NCBI GenBank assembly: GCA_018222605.1
Contig: JAAEZZ010000011.1
Span: 94,251 to 158,250, forward strand
Length of the DNA: 64,000 nucleotides
DNA from: Alphaproteobacteria bacterium
GTDB taxonomy: Bacteria > Pseudomonadota > Alphaproteobacteria > Caulobacterales > Hyphomonadaceae
Reading direction: 5' to 3'
Part shown: positions 1 through 9,133 of the stretch, in pieces
Numbering within the stretch: position 1 is the stretch's first letter
How the letters are laid out: every line of letters starts with the position of its first letter
Notes under the pieces: model-generated
Seen by the model: only the letters and a program-made list of their open reading frames with translations
What the model was told of the DNA's origin: nothing
The model's database searches: none
Made by a program: the position numbers and the translations under genes

Positions 1-2
1 AC

Positions 3-374
3 CGTGGCGACTCCCTGACCGTTGAGTTGATGCCATTCCAGGAAGTGGAAGTCGCGGAGATGACGCCGGCGCCCAGTCTGGTGGAGCGCCTGACAGAAAG
101 ATATTTCTGGTCCGGATTGCAGGCAGTCCTTTTGGGCCTGGTCGTGATTGTACTGGCTTTTGGTGTGCTGCGGCCCTTGCTGTCCCAACGATCCAAGACC
201 ACAGCTGGGTCAGACCTTGCGCTAACTGGTAATTACGCAAATGGAGAACTGACCGCGGAAACACCTGACCCTCTGGATTATCTGAGAACATACACACGAG
301 ATCGGCAGGACGAGACGGCCAACCTGCTGCAGGAATGGCTGAATGAAGACCGGAAGGCCCTGTTGAATGAGTGA
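3..374 (+). CDS. fliF: FliF, MS-ring protein (C-terminal end only)
   Basis: Partial: the window opens inside the gene and only the last ~123 codons are present. FliF forms the inner-membrane MS ring of the basal body. The opening residues (RGDSLTVELMPF) match the conserved end of the FliF periplasmic domain. The second transmembrane helix follows (around nt 110-180). A charged cytoplasmic tail with a DPLDYLR...LLQEWLNED stretch fits the FliG-binding C-terminus. It overlaps fliH by 8 bp, so the two are probably translationally coupled. Identification rests on the tail plus the fliH-fliN-fliP-fliG context. Confidence 0.88.
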   Translation, partial: RGDSLTVELMPFQEVEVAEMTPAPSLVERLTERYFWSGLQAVLLGLVVIVLAFGVLRPLLSQRSKTTAGSDLALTGNYANGELTAETPDPLDYLRTYTRDRQDETANLLQEWLNEDRKALLNE

Positions 375-948
375 GTCTCTCTTCTCCACTCTGCCCAGAT
401 TTGATGAGGCTCACTACGGCACCGATGTGTGTGATAATGCTGCCATTTCTGATGCTACTAGCACGCCACCTGCTACCCCGGCACATGCAACGCAGGTAGA
501 AGAGCAGGTTGCCGTTAAGCAAGAACTTGATCCAAACGTTGCCCTGCTGATGAAGCAGCTCTCCGATGAGGTTGCCGCCGCTAATGACCGGGTCCTGCAG
601 CAGACCAAGCAGTGGGTGGTTGCCATTGCGGAGAAGCTTTTCCCGGAATTGTCCAAATCGTGCTTGGCAGACGAAATCGTCAGGCAACTGCCAGAACTCC
701 TACCACAGGCTTCCAACAAGGTGGAAATCAGGGCAGGCCAGCAGTTGGCAGAGGATCTAGAGAATATTCTTCAGCAGTCCGATGAAATTTCCAATGTGTG
801 CACAATCGTGCCGGTGCAAGGCGCAGCAGGCCAGACAGTCGAAATCTCTTGGGTAACGGGGGGCCTTACACTGGATTTTGATGGTCTTCTGGCCGCATGC
901 GTAAGCCGTGTTCAGACTGTGCAGTTGAGCAAAAAGGATTCCGAGTGA
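367..948 (+). CDS. fliH: FliH-like regulator of the flagellar export ATPase
   Basis: 193 residues, mostly helical, acidic and low in complexity at the N-terminus. FliH binds and restrains the FliI ATPase and tethers it to the C-ring through FliN. No sharp motif is visible. The call comes from size, helical composition (around residues 60-110) and its place between fliF and fliN. It starts inside the end of fliF, and its TGA shares one base with the ATG of fliN. FliI itself is encoded far away at 22.2-23.5 kb on the other strand. Confidence 0.72.
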   Translation: MSESLFSTLPRFDEAHYGTDVCDNAAISDATSTPPATPAHATQVEEQVAVKQELDPNVALLMKQLSDEVAAANDRVLQQTKQWVVAIAEKLFPELSKSCLADEIVRQLPELLPQASNKVEIRAGQQLAEDLENILQQSDEISNVCTIVPVQGAAGQTVEISWVTGGLTLDFDGLLAACVSRVQTVQLSKKDSE

Positions 949-1271
949 TGGCACTTCCAGAAATCATGCCGACAGACGAAAATATCCTCGAGCAAGATGA
1001 AGCCTCTTCCGAGGGCAAAGTATATCGTTCGATCTATAATGTCCCTGTGAATGTTGTCGTATCGATAGGGCAGAAGCGCCTGACTGTGTCGGAGATACTA
1101 GACTTGCGACCGGATTCGGTGATTGCATTGTCTGCACGTATTGAGGACCCCGTATCTCTTACGGTTGATAATCGCCTGATCGCCCGCGGCGAGCTTATCG
1201 AGACAGATGAAGGAGGCCTTGGAGTAAAGATTACGGAGATCTCGGAGGATCCCGATGCCAAGGGCACTTAA
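948..1271 (+). CDS. fliN: FliN, flagellar motor switch protein
   Basis: 107 residues from the ATG that overlaps the fliH stop (TGATG). An earlier in-frame start at 897 would lie deep inside fliH and is less likely. It carries one SpoA/SURFACE domain: residues ~27-100 include the family pattern VPVNVVVSIGQKRLTV...ILDL and a ...DNRLIARGELIETDEG turn. FliN forms the bottom of the C-ring and is the docking site of FliH. The short acidic N-terminal tail is normal for the family. Its end overlaps fliP by 17 bp. Confidence 0.93.
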   Translation: MALPEIMPTDENILEQDEASSEGKVYRSIYNVPVNVVVSIGQKRLTVSEILDLRPDSVIALSARIEDPVSLTVDNRLIARGELIETDEGGLGVKITEISEDPDAKGT

Positions 1272-2040
1272 GCTCCTGTCACGCCCATTTGTTGGCCTGG
1301 TCTTACTCAGTCTGCTGCTCATTTTCGTAAGTCCTGCCTATGCGCAGGAGGCTGATCCGAACCAACTTTCCTCCATCGCGGACGGTTTCCTGACGAACAA
1401 TGGTGAAGGAGGCCTGAGTGGCTCCGTCATTGTTCTGTTTGTGCTTGTCACAATTCTCAGCCTTGTGCCGGGCATTGCCATGATGGTGACGTGCCTGCCA
1501 TTCATGATCATTGTCTTCTCGTTTTTGAGACAGGCAATCGGTGTGCAGCAGGCTCCGCCGAATATGCTGATCATGGCACTTGCAATGTTCCTGACCTTCT
1601 TTGTGATGGAGCCTACCTTCATGGAAGCCTGGAGGGAGGGGATCTCTCCCTACATGGATGGGACAATCAATGAAGCGCAGGCATGGACGTCTGCCACGAC
1701 ACCCTTCCGGGAATTCATGACCGCCCGTGTCGATCCTGAGACGATTCCGGTTCTGGCAGACGCGGTAAACCGTCCTGTCGGGGAAGGGGATGAGCCGACC
1801 TTTGCGCTTTTATCCACGGCCTTCATGCTTTCCGAAATCAAGCATGCGTTTCAGATCGGTTTTGTGATTTTCCTGCCATTTCTGGTCATAGATCTGGTGG
1901 TGTCCTCCGTTCTCATGGCTGTAGGCATGATGATGGTGCCACCGACCGTCGTTTCCCTGCCGTTTAAGGTAGGATTCATTGTTCTGGCTGATGGCTGGTT
2001 GAAGATTACCGAAGCGCTATTGAGAGGGTATGCGGGATGA
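1255..2040 (+). CDS. fliP: FliP, flagellar type III export gate protein
   Basis: 261 residues with a cleavable signal peptide (about residues 1-31, ending AYAQ) and hydrophobic segments near residues 55-77, 100-120 and 195-245. The conserved family segments LVPGIAMM, FLRQAIG and PPNMLIMALAMFLTFFVM are present. FliP is the main subunit of the FliP5Q4R1 export channel. No fliO lies between fliN and fliP, an arrangement common in alphaproteobacteria. It overlaps fliG by 4 bp (ATGA). FliQ and FliR are encoded separately at 24.7-27.8 kb. Confidence 0.96.
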   Translation: MPRALKLLSRPFVGLVLLSLLLIFVSPAYAQEADPNQLSSIADGFLTNNGEGGLSGSVIVLFVLVTILSLVPGIAMMVTCLPFMIIVFSFLRQAIGVQQAPPNMLIMALAMFLTFFVMEPTFMEAWREGISPYMDGTINEAQAWTSATTPFREFMTARVDPETIPVLADAVNRPVGEGDEPTFALLSTAFMLSEIKHAFQIGFVIFLPFLVIDLVVSSVLMAVGMMMVPPTVVSLPFKVGFIVLADGWLKITEALLRGYAG

Positions 2041-3149
2041 GTACTGCTTTTGAGCAGAAGCAACCTGCGGCAAGAGTTGCTGCGACAACAGCCGTTCAGC
2101 CGGCAGGCGCTTCACGTGTGCCGCACCTCACGCGCGCGCAGAAGGCCGCGGTGGTGATTGCCATGTTGGGGGAGGCGGAAGCGCGACCAATCGTCGAAAA
2201 GCTTGATGACCATACAATGTCTCAGGTCGCAGCAGCTCTGGAGACCATTTCTGTTCTCGACAAGCAGGAACTGTGCGAGATTGCGATAGATTTTCTGACC
2301 GAGATGCGCGCCGCCAGCGGTTCGTTCGCAGGCGGACAGAACAAGGCGCGGGAAATCATCGCCAATCTTCTCGATCAGGGACGGTATGAGCAGATTTATG
2401 GCTTGCCTATTGAGGAAAATGAGTCTGCAGAGGCGGGCGCTACCGATACGTGGTCTCGCCTGGAGCGATACGATGCCAAACAGACTGCAGCCTATTTTCA
2501 AACACTGACACCAAACATCATTGCGCTGCTTTTGAGGAAGCTGGATGTGTCTGTTTCTTCTGAAGTCATAAGCTTCCTGGATGATGAGCTGCTGGATCCT
2601 GTGATTGGCCATTTGGTGGAAGATGAAGCACCAGACCCGGAAATCTATTCCGTGCTGGCGCATATGGTGGAATTGGAATTGCTGAATAATACGAAAGCTG
2701 AGGCGGAAGACGATACCAGCCATCTGGAAGCTGTTGGTGAAATCCTGAGCCTTATTCCCGGGGATAAGCGAGATCGCGTCATCGCATTCCTGAACAGTGC
2801 GCATGAGAGCAAAATGCGCAGTATTGAACGTGTCATGTTCACAATCGACAGCCTGCCGGAAATCCTGCCTCGCAATGTCGTGCCGGTCGTCTTCCGCGAG
2901 CTTGGGGAAGAGACCATGACGCAACTCCTGGCCAGTCTCAGGAATGGCGGCAGTGCCATTTCAGATTATCTGCTTGGCAATATTTCATCCCGTCTTGCAG
3001 ACCAGTATCGTCTGCAGGTGGAGGACATCGCTCAAATGTCTGCGGATAAGGCCGAGAAAGTGCAGAGGCAGTTTCTCATGTCTCTGATGACGCTCAAGCG
3101 CCAGGGCGGGATCAGTATCGGAAAAGTCGATGAGGCGGAGGCGGTTTAA
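2037..3149 (+). CDS. fliG: FliG, flagellar motor switch protein (divergent)
   Basis: 370 residues, slightly longer than the usual ~330-340. FliG couples the MS ring to the C-ring and meets MotA to generate torque. The N-terminal domain begins near residue 31 (LTRAQKAAVVIAMLGE, typical of FliG). The middle domain aligns with the EHPQ region but has LTPN (residues 157-160) there. The C-terminal domain (~235-345) keeps the torque-helix pattern (VVFRELGEETMTQLL). A poorly conserved ~30-residue N-terminal extension precedes domain 1. It is the last gene of the fliF-H-N-P-G block and faces flgI convergently across 48 bp. Confidence 0.92.
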   Translation: MSTAFEQKQPAARVAATTAVQPAGASRVPHLTRAQKAAVVIAMLGEAEARPIVEKLDDHTMSQVAAALETISVLDKQELCEIAIDFLTEMRAASGSFAGGQNKAREIIANLLDQGRYEQIYGLPIEENESAEAGATDTWSRLERYDAKQTAAYFQTLTPNIIALLLRKLDVSVSSEVISFLDDELLDPVIGHLVEDEAPDPEIYSVLAHMVELELLNNTKAEAEDDTSHLEAVGEILSLIPGDKRDRVIAFLNSAHESKMRSIERVMFTIDSLPEILPRNVVPVVFRELGEETMTQLLASLRNGGSAISDYLLGNISSRLADQYRLQVEDIAQMSADKAEKVQRQFLMSLMTLKRQGGISIGKVDEAEAV

Positions 3150-3197
3150 GGGCTTTCCGCGCTCAAGGCGCAGCGCATAATTCCGACGGGTTAGTCC

Positions 3198-4310
3198 TTA
3201 GCGGATGATCAGATCCGCATGCAGGGCGCCCGCAGCTTTCATAGTACGGATGATATCTGCAGTTTCCTGAGGTGTTACACCCAGCGCGTTGAGACCGGAG
3301 ATCAGCTCCGAAAGCGTTACATTCGGTTCCAGCATGGCGATGTTATTGTTACCGGTCTGTCCAATCGTGATGCTTGAACGCGGAAGCGTGATAGATTCGC
3401 CTCGGGCAAAAGGGTTGGGCTGAGAAACGACAGGGCTTTCAACCACCTTGATAGAGATATTGCCTTGCGCGATGGCTACTTTGGAAATGGTGACATCTTC
3501 GCCCAGAACAATCGTTCCCGACTTTTCGTCAATTACGATGCGTGCCGGCACAGAGACGCTGACTGGCAGGTTTTCGATATCTGCAAGAATGCGCGACGGA
3601 GAACCCTGAATTCCCCGTAGATCAAGGTCCACAGTTCCCGGATCACGCATGAAAGCGATTTGCGCTCCATAGGCTCCATTAATGGCATCTTCAATACGGG
3701 CTGCAGTTGTGAAGTCAGGATCACGGAGGGCGAGGACCAGGCTTTCACGGCGGTTGAAGTCATAACCGATCTCTTGCTCGACACGGGCACCGTTTGGAAT
3801 TGCGCCCGCTGTCGGTGTGCCGCGCGTTTCGCGTGCCGCCTGTGCTTGTACATCCAGTCCGGAGACGATGATGCTACCTTGGGCGACCGCATAAACTTCA
3901 TTGTCTGCGCCTTTAAGCGGGGTCAGAACCAGCGTGCCGCCTTCCAGGCTCTTGGCGTCTCCGATGGAAGAGACAGAAACGTCAATCGTTGAGCCATTTC
4001 GTGCAAAAGAGGGCAGGGTGGCTGTCACCAGAACGGCAGCGGCATTGTTCGGCTTGATATCTTCACCCTGAACATTCACGCCAAGACGCTCCAGCATGTA
4101 GGTGAGCGTGTCTTCCGTATAGGGGGAGTTGCGAACTGTATCACCTGTGCCGTTAAGCCCGACGACGATACCATAGCCGATCAGATCATTCTGCCGGACG
4201 CCTTCGACATCCACAACATCCCGAAGGCGGGTCTGGGCTTCTGCAGCCGGCGCCTGACTGAGTGTGTAGAGACAAAATCCGGCGAGAATAATCAGTTTTC
4301 GCAGCATCAT
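3198..4310 (-). CDS. flgI: FlgI, flagellar P-ring protein
   Basis: 370 residues, full family length. A signal peptide covers roughly residues 1-25 (hydrophobic core IILAGFCLYTL, cleavage near AEA-Q). The mature protein opens with RLRDVVDVEGVRQNDLIGYG and GLNGTGDT, the strongest P-ring signature. FlgI assembles around the rod in the peptidoglycan layer after export by Sec and needs the chaperone FlgA (14.2 kb). It is the last gene of the minus-strand motB-flgE-flgK-flgL-flgI block, one base after flgL. Confidence 0.97.
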   Translation of the reverse strand: MMLRKLIILAGFCLYTLSQAPAAEAQTRLRDVVDVEGVRQNDLIGYGIVVGLNGTGDTVRNSPYTEDTLTYMLERLGVNVQGEDIKPNNAAAVLVTATLPSFARNGSTIDVSVSSIGDAKSLEGGTLVLTPLKGADNEVYAVAQGSIIVSGLDVQAQAARETRGTPTAGAIPNGARVEQEIGYDFNRRESLVLALRDPDFTTAARIEDAINGAYGAQIAFMRDPGTVDLDLRGIQGSPSRILADIENLPVSVSVPARIVIDEKSGTIVLGEDVTISKVAIAQGNISIKVVESPVVSQPNPFARGESITLPRSSITIGQTGNNNIAMLEPNVTLSELISGLNALGVTPQETADIIRTMKAAGALHADLIIR

Positions 4311-4311
4311 A

Positions 4312-5292
4312 TTATCCCAGATAGTTCGTCAAAGTGAGTTGTGAGAGGCGGGCCGTGATGAGGTATGAAGCCTCAAGCATCGTCTGAAGAGACTGAAGTT
4401 CCGTAGCGGCTTCATACTGGTCGCGCCCTGTCATCTGGTTGAATGCCTCTGTCAACAGGGTTTCCTCTGTCTCAAGATTCTTTAGATTTGTGGAGATACG
4501 TTCTTCAAAAACACCAAGATCGGCGCGAAGATTGGTGACCTCGGTTTCGCTGGACGTAAGCTTCAGGGATGTTGCTTGGATAAGATCTTTGTACCCATCC
4601 AGCTCCGCGAGAGACCCATTGGAGCCAGAAGCCGCAAGCACCGCAAGATTGGAGATCAGTGATTTGATCGCACTATGATCTGCAGAGACGCTCTCCGGAT
4701 CAGAGGCCGTGGGACTGCCATTAAAGAGATTCTGGCTCCAGCCGCCCGTAGGAGACTCGAAATAGGTATCCAGCTGAGCTTGGAAGTCTGCACTATCCGT
4801 CGCGGTCTGTGCCATCTGTTCGATGTCATTCATCAGGACAGACGGATCCGGAAAAGGCTGAGATGCAGTTGCATCACCAGAGAAGAGGAAGCGCTCACCA
4901 TACCGAACGTTGAGGGATGAGAAGATCTTGTCGAGTGCGGCTTTTGCATCTCGAGCGCTGGTTATGACGCCAACTTCATGATCCGTGCCGATAGCATCAA
5001 GCATATCTGCAGCGATGCCTGTCGCACTCTCCTGAAGGTTTGTCAGGCTGGTTTGCAGTAGGTTCAGGCGCGATGCGCGCAAGTTCAGAACGTCGCGCTC
5101 AGTGGTAAGATCAGTCAGGGCCTTCTGACCAAGCATGGCCTTACCGATCCGGCCTGACATATGGAGCGTCAGGTCCTGATACCGACCGGTGGTTGCCTCT
5201 GTTGAGGTTGTCCCAATCTTTTGCCTGAGTTCAGAAATGCTCTTGCTAAGTGTGGCTGTCATCAGCCCGGAAGAGACGGCAAGACGGTCCAT
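4312..5292 (-). CDS. flgL: FlgL, hook-filament junction protein
   Basis: 326 residues with flagellin-like helical ends: an N-terminal D0/D1 helix (SGLMTATLSKSISELRQKIG) and a C-terminal helix (LQTMLEASYLITARLSQLTL). FlgL joins the hook, via FlgK, to the filament. It lies one base from both flgK and flgI, so all three should share a transcript. The N-terminal pattern and the flgK partner separate it from the true flagellin, which is at 18.9 kb. Confidence 0.92.
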   Translation of the reverse strand: MDRLAVSSGLMTATLSKSISELRQKIGTTSTEATTGRYQDLTLHMSGRIGKAMLGQKALTDLTTERDVLNLRASRLNLLQTSLTNLQESATGIAADMLDAIGTDHEVGVITSARDAKAALDKIFSSLNVRYGERFLFSGDATASQPFPDPSVLMNDIEQMAQTATDSADFQAQLDTYFESPTGGWSQNLFNGSPTASDPESVSADHSAIKSLISNLAVLAASGSNGSLAELDGYKDLIQATSLKLTSSETEVTNLRADLGVFEERISTNLKNLETEETLLTEAFNQMTGRDQYEAATELQSLQTMLEASYLITARLSQLTLTNYLG

Positions 5293-5293
5293 A

Positions 5294-6742
5294 TCAGATC
5301 TCCATCAGCTTCTGGAGCATTTGGTTGGCGATTTCGATAACGCGTGCATTGGCGGCATAGGCTTGCTCGATCAGCAGTAATTCCTGCATCTGCTCATCCA
5401 CATCGACGCCGGTTTCAGAGAGTTCGGCTTGTGCCATCAGATCGTGTTGAGTGGAGGCCGAGGAGAGGACGGCTTCATTGGAAATACGTGATTGCCCGGT
5501 TAGAGACGCAACATGCGCGACAAGTTCAGACATGGAGAAGTTGCCCTGAATGCCGTCGGCGTTCACGGAGTTTACCGATGTAACGGCATCATACATCGCG
5601 GAGAGAAGGGTGTTGTTGCCCAAGGCCCCTTCGCTGGCTGCGCCGACACCATCACGTAGGCGCCAGATGTCTCCACCCTGTGCTGGGTCAATACTGGCAT
5701 TCAAGGCAATCCGTCCCGCAAGCCCTGGCTCGCCTGGCGTTCCGGTATCGACAAAGATGCCGAACTCCCCAGGTAGTTTGGTCGGGTCAATCGAATCATC
5801 AGACAGGCGTGCAACCAGGTCCTGCGCAATTGTGTCCAACTGAGCGCCAAATGCGGGCAGGTCTGTATCCCTCAGTGTAAAGAGAGCGCCGAACATGCCG
5901 CTCGAAATGGCGGCATAACTGGATGCACCCGGGGTCAGGTTCAGATCGCCAACTTTGAGGCCGGATAGGTTGCCATTTTCCACAGTATTAGACGCAGAGA
6001 AGGCATTGGAGGACGTAAATTCCAAGAGTTTGGCAGTGCCCGCCACAAGGAATACACCCTCGCTGGTCACGACATCCACTTTGCCATGCTCTCGAGGAAT
6101 GACATCAATGGGCAGATATTCTGCAATCGTATCAAGTGTACGCTGGCGCTCGTCCATCAGCGCAGCGGCCTGCGGCGTCGTTCGATCCATGCCTGAAAGG
6201 CGATTGTTGAGCGCTTCAACCTGTTTCAGGGCAGAATTGACGAAGTCGACACCATCCGCGATTTCGCGGTCTGCTTCAGCACGTTGCTGACTCACAAGGC
6301 CGGAGAGATTGTTAAGCTCCTGCGTAACGGCCTTGGCTGAGTTTAGAAGCGCGGAAAGCTGAGTTCCTGACTCAGGTGAGGCAACGGCGGCCGATAGTGC
6401 AGATTCAAATTTGGAGAATTTGTTGAAAAGACCTGTGCCGTCTGCCGTGTTTCCAAATCTGGAAGACAGAACCTGCCATGTGCTGGAAAGAAGGCTAGCC
6501 TGTGCCACGTCACTGGAAAGCGTTCGCCTTTGCGCTGTCAGCGCAGCGTCTTCTGAGCGGCTAATGCCCGTCGAGGCGACGCCATTGGTACGTGAGCCAA
6601 CCAGGGTTTCGCCCAGCAAAACGGAACGCCGGACATAGCCCGGCGTTGAAGCGTTTGCGACATTTGTGGCGACAATGTCGGCCCTGAGGCCTGAGACCCT
6701 GAGGCCGGATTGTGCCGCGTTTATAGCGTGGGAAATACTCAA
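5294..6742 (-). CDS. flgK: FlgK, hook-filament junction protein
   Basis: 482 residues. The N-terminus has the axial-protein signature (SISHAINAAQSGLRVSGLRADIVATNVANASTPGYVRR in sense, with the ANASTPGY motif). The C-terminus ends in the typical rod/hook helix (QELLLIEQAYAANARVIE...). FlgK is exported through the flagellar type III gate and forms the first junction ring on the hook. It sits between flgE and flgL in the hook block. The central region is variable, as expected. Confidence 0.95.
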   Translation of the reverse strand: MSISHAINAAQSGLRVSGLRADIVATNVANASTPGYVRRSVLLGETLVGSRTNGVASTGISRSEDAALTAQRRTLSSDVAQASLLSSTWQVLSSRFGNTADGTGLFNKFSKFESALSAAVASPESGTQLSALLNSAKAVTQELNNLSGLVSQQRAEADREIADGVDFVNSALKQVEALNNRLSGMDRTTPQAAALMDERQRTLDTIAEYLPIDVIPREHGKVDVVTSEGVFLVAGTAKLLEFTSSNAFSASNTVENGNLSGLKVGDLNLTPGASSYAAISSGMFGALFTLRDTDLPAFGAQLDTIAQDLVARLSDDSIDPTKLPGEFGIFVDTGTPGEPGLAGRIALNASIDPAQGGDIWRLRDGVGAASEGALGNNTLLSAMYDAVTSVNSVNADGIQGNFSMSELVAHVASLTGQSRISNEAVLSSASTQHDLMAQAELSETGVDVDEQMQELLLIEQAYAANARVIEIANQMLQKLMEI

Positions 6743-6770
6743 AGGACCACCCGCCTTTCAGTCTTGCAGA

Positions 6771-8075
6771 TCAGCGCTTCAGATTTGTGGTTTCTTGAAG
6801 CATCTCATCAACGGTCTGAACGATCTTGGCGTTTGAAGAATAAGCGCGTTGTGTTTCGATCAGATCCGTAAGCTCTTCCGCGATGTCTGTGGTGGACTCC
6901 ATCAGCGCGTAGCCCTCAATCGTACCTACCGGGCCCGTGCCAGCATCCCAGAGATAAAGGTTACCGCTCTCGGAGGATACGGAATAGGCTTGGCCATCAA
7001 GCGCCTGCAGGCCGTTCATGTTCGGTACGTCACCGACCGGGATCTGGTACAGTGTACGGCGGAAACCTGTATTATAGACCGCCTGCAGATAGCCTTTCTC
7101 ATCAATTTCGACAGATTGAAGATCGCCAATCGGGGCGCCATCCTTGCTCACATTGGTTGGCGAGAAGGGAGCGGACAGCTGTGTAATGCCAGCAGAATCG
7201 TTGGGGCGTCCGATAAAGACGTCTACATTGCCATGAGGCAGGGACATGGAGACCACGCCACTTGCCGCGTCATAGGAGATCCCGCCAGATGCCGTGACCG
7301 AATCGATACGGCCGCCATTGGTCGGGCTGTCAGCGAAAGTGATGTCCAGGTCGCCAAGGGACGTCAGTGGGTCGCCCGCGCTGTCAAACACCTCGACCGA
7401 CCAGTTATTGCTTGCACCGCTTGCAGGAACAGTGGGCGTGAACTTAAAGCTGAGCGTCTGGGCGCGGCCCAGATTGTCGAAATACTCGATTGGCAGCGTG
7501 TAGCCTTCGCCATTTCCGTCTTCTGTCGTCGCATCGGCGGGCAGGTTGATGCCCAGATCGATTCTAGAAGTCGGCGATGCGGTGTATTGAGAAGCTGAAA
7601 TATTTACAGCTTCGAGGCTGGTGCCGCTGTTGCGGCTGACATTACCGATTTCGCCGTCGGAGTTGGCGGGCCAGCCAAGAAGGAACATTCCGCTTTGAGT
7701 GCGCAAATTACCGTTCTCGTCAGCGTAGAAAGATCCCGTCGGCAGCAGCATCAGGCCGCGCTCGGAAGGAAGAGCATTAATACCGGACCCATCCGTGACC
7801 GGAACAAGTCCGCGACCTGAAACCGCAATGTCTGTAGCGTTGCCCGTGGAAACCAGAGAGCCGGTTGCCGAAATGTCCTTGAAAGACGTCACGCGCACGC
7901 CACCAGCGGCATAAGCAGCAGATTGCTGCTTTAGCACCATGCTGGAGAAATCGACCTTGCTGCGCTTGTAGCCATATGTCGATGAGTTGGCGATATTGTC
8001 AGAAATTGCGGAAAGGCGACTCGAATTCGAGTTCAGCCCCATGACCCCAGCATTGAGGGATGAAGAAATGCTCAT
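6771..8075 (-). CDS. flgE: FlgE, flagellar hook protein
   Basis: 434 residues, within the normal hook-protein range. The N-terminal axial motif (NSSRLSAISDNIANSSTYGYKRSKVDF) and the C-terminal helix (DIAEELTDLIETQRAYSSNAKIVQTVDEMLQETTNLKR) are both intact. A FlgE-type D1/D2 segment lies in the middle (residues ~160-330). It is exported by the flagellar secretion system, and its length is set by FliK (16.6 kb). It follows motB by 45 bp and precedes flgK by 28 bp on the same strand. Confidence 0.95.
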   Translation of the reverse strand: MSISSSLNAGVMGLNSNSSRLSAISDNIANSSTYGYKRSKVDFSSMVLKQQSAAYAAGGVRVTSFKDISATGSLVSTGNATDIAVSGRGLVPVTDGSGINALPSERGLMLLPTGSFYADENGNLRTQSGMFLLGWPANSDGEIGNVSRNSGTSLEAVNISASQYTASPTSRIDLGINLPADATTEDGNGEGYTLPIEYFDNLGRAQTLSFKFTPTVPASGASNNWSVEVFDSAGDPLTSLGDLDITFADSPTNGGRIDSVTASGGISYDAASGVVSMSLPHGNVDVFIGRPNDSAGITQLSAPFSPTNVSKDGAPIGDLQSVEIDEKGYLQAVYNTGFRRTLYQIPVGDVPNMNGLQALDGQAYSVSSESGNLYLWDAGTGPVGTIEGYALMESTTDIAEELTDLIETQRAYSSNAKIVQTVDEMLQETTNLKR

Positions 8076-8120
8076 AGTCGACTCCTACGATAGATATACT
8101 CTATCTGTGGAGCCCATTCC

Positions 8121-8981
8121 TTAATAAGCGGATAACCTTGATTTACTTGTTTCTTCGCCTTCTGTCAGGATGACAATAGATATACGGCGGTTCTGAGATG
8201 CAGACGGATCTTCAGGGGCCAGGGGGTCGGTATCTGCTCGACCAGACACTTCACGTAAACGAGATGGCATAAGGTCCTGTTCTAGAAGAAGTTTGCGAAT
8301 CGTGTTCGCGCGATCCGTGGATAGATTCCAGTTATCGTAGCTGGCATCGACACGGTACTGAAGGTTGTCCGTATGCCCCACGATTTTTATATCGTTGCGA
8401 AACTCAGAAAGTGAACCGGCAATCGACTGAAGCAATTCCTCCAGTAGAGGTGTAGGGTTACTGTTACCAACTGCGAACAGAGGAGAGCTGTCTGAGTCAA
8501 TGATTTCCAGAACCATGCCTTCTGGTGACATCTTTATCAAAAGATGCTCGGAAAGACGTTTGGAATCCTGGCCAAGCTCCTCTCTAAGGTTGTGAAGATT
8601 TTTGGCGACTTCGCCGCTGCTTGCATCGTCCCTGCGCTTTGCTTCACCATGGGGCGAGTCAACTGTTTGCTGGCGCGTGCCGCCTGTTCCCATCTTGGCA
8701 TATGTGTCTTCAGAAAACATGGAGGAGCCGTTGAGGCCTTCAGAACCCCCCCCCGAAATGCGGCTGATAGGAATGGTGGGATTGAAATAGTCGGCGATGC
8801 CTTTGCGTTGTTCTTCCGTTGTGGCGTTGAGTAGCCACATCAACAGAAAGAACGCCATCATGGCTGTCACGAAGTCAGCATAGGCAACTTTCCAGGCGCC
8901 GCCATGATGACCATCACCCTGGACCACTTTCTTGCGCTTGATGATAATCGGTTGAGAGTTTGCTGCCGAATGATCAGCCAT
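8121..8981 (-). CDS. motB: MotB, stator proton-channel subunit
   Basis: 286 residues from the ATG at 8981. A longer in-frame version would need the TTG at 9002, and a GGGCGGG stretch before the ATG favours the shorter form. One transmembrane helix near the N-terminus contains YADFVTAMMAFFLLMW with the proton-accepting Asp (D36 here). A linker is followed by an OmpA-type peptidoglycan-binding domain (KIVGHTDN..., LREVSGRAD..., QNRRISIVI). MotB anchors the stator to the wall and pairs with MotA, which is encoded on the opposite strand from 10.1 kb. Confidence 0.95.
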   Translation of the reverse strand: MADHSAANSQPIIIKRKKVVQGDGHHGGAWKVAYADFVTAMMAFFLLMWLLNATTEEQRKGIADYFNPTIPISRISGGGSEGLNGSSMFSEDTYAKMGTGGTRQQTVDSPHGEAKRRDDASSGEVAKNLHNLREELGQDSKRLSEHLLIKMSPEGMVLEIIDSDSSPLFAVGNSNPTPLLEELLQSIAGSLSEFRNDIKIVGHTDNLQYRVDASYDNWNLSTDRANTIRKLLLEQDLMPSRLREVSGRADTDPLAPEDPSASQNRRISIVILTEGEETSKSRLSAY

Positions 8982-9133
8982 GTAGAGCCCGCCCAAATTC
9001 AAGAATGCCCTCTCTAGCAGCCCGGAATCAATTCTTGGATAATATGGCGAAGCGGTTTGCGCCCACCTTGGTAACTATTCAGCAACCAAATTACTGAATT
9101 CCTACCCGAAGGGACTTTATTAAGAAGTGCGGG

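Noticed and set aside
9045..9060. Sigma-54-like -24/-12 element (TGGC ... TTTGC) before fliM
   Set aside because: The spacing between GG and GC is 11 bases where sigma-54 requires 10, and the central bases do not match.
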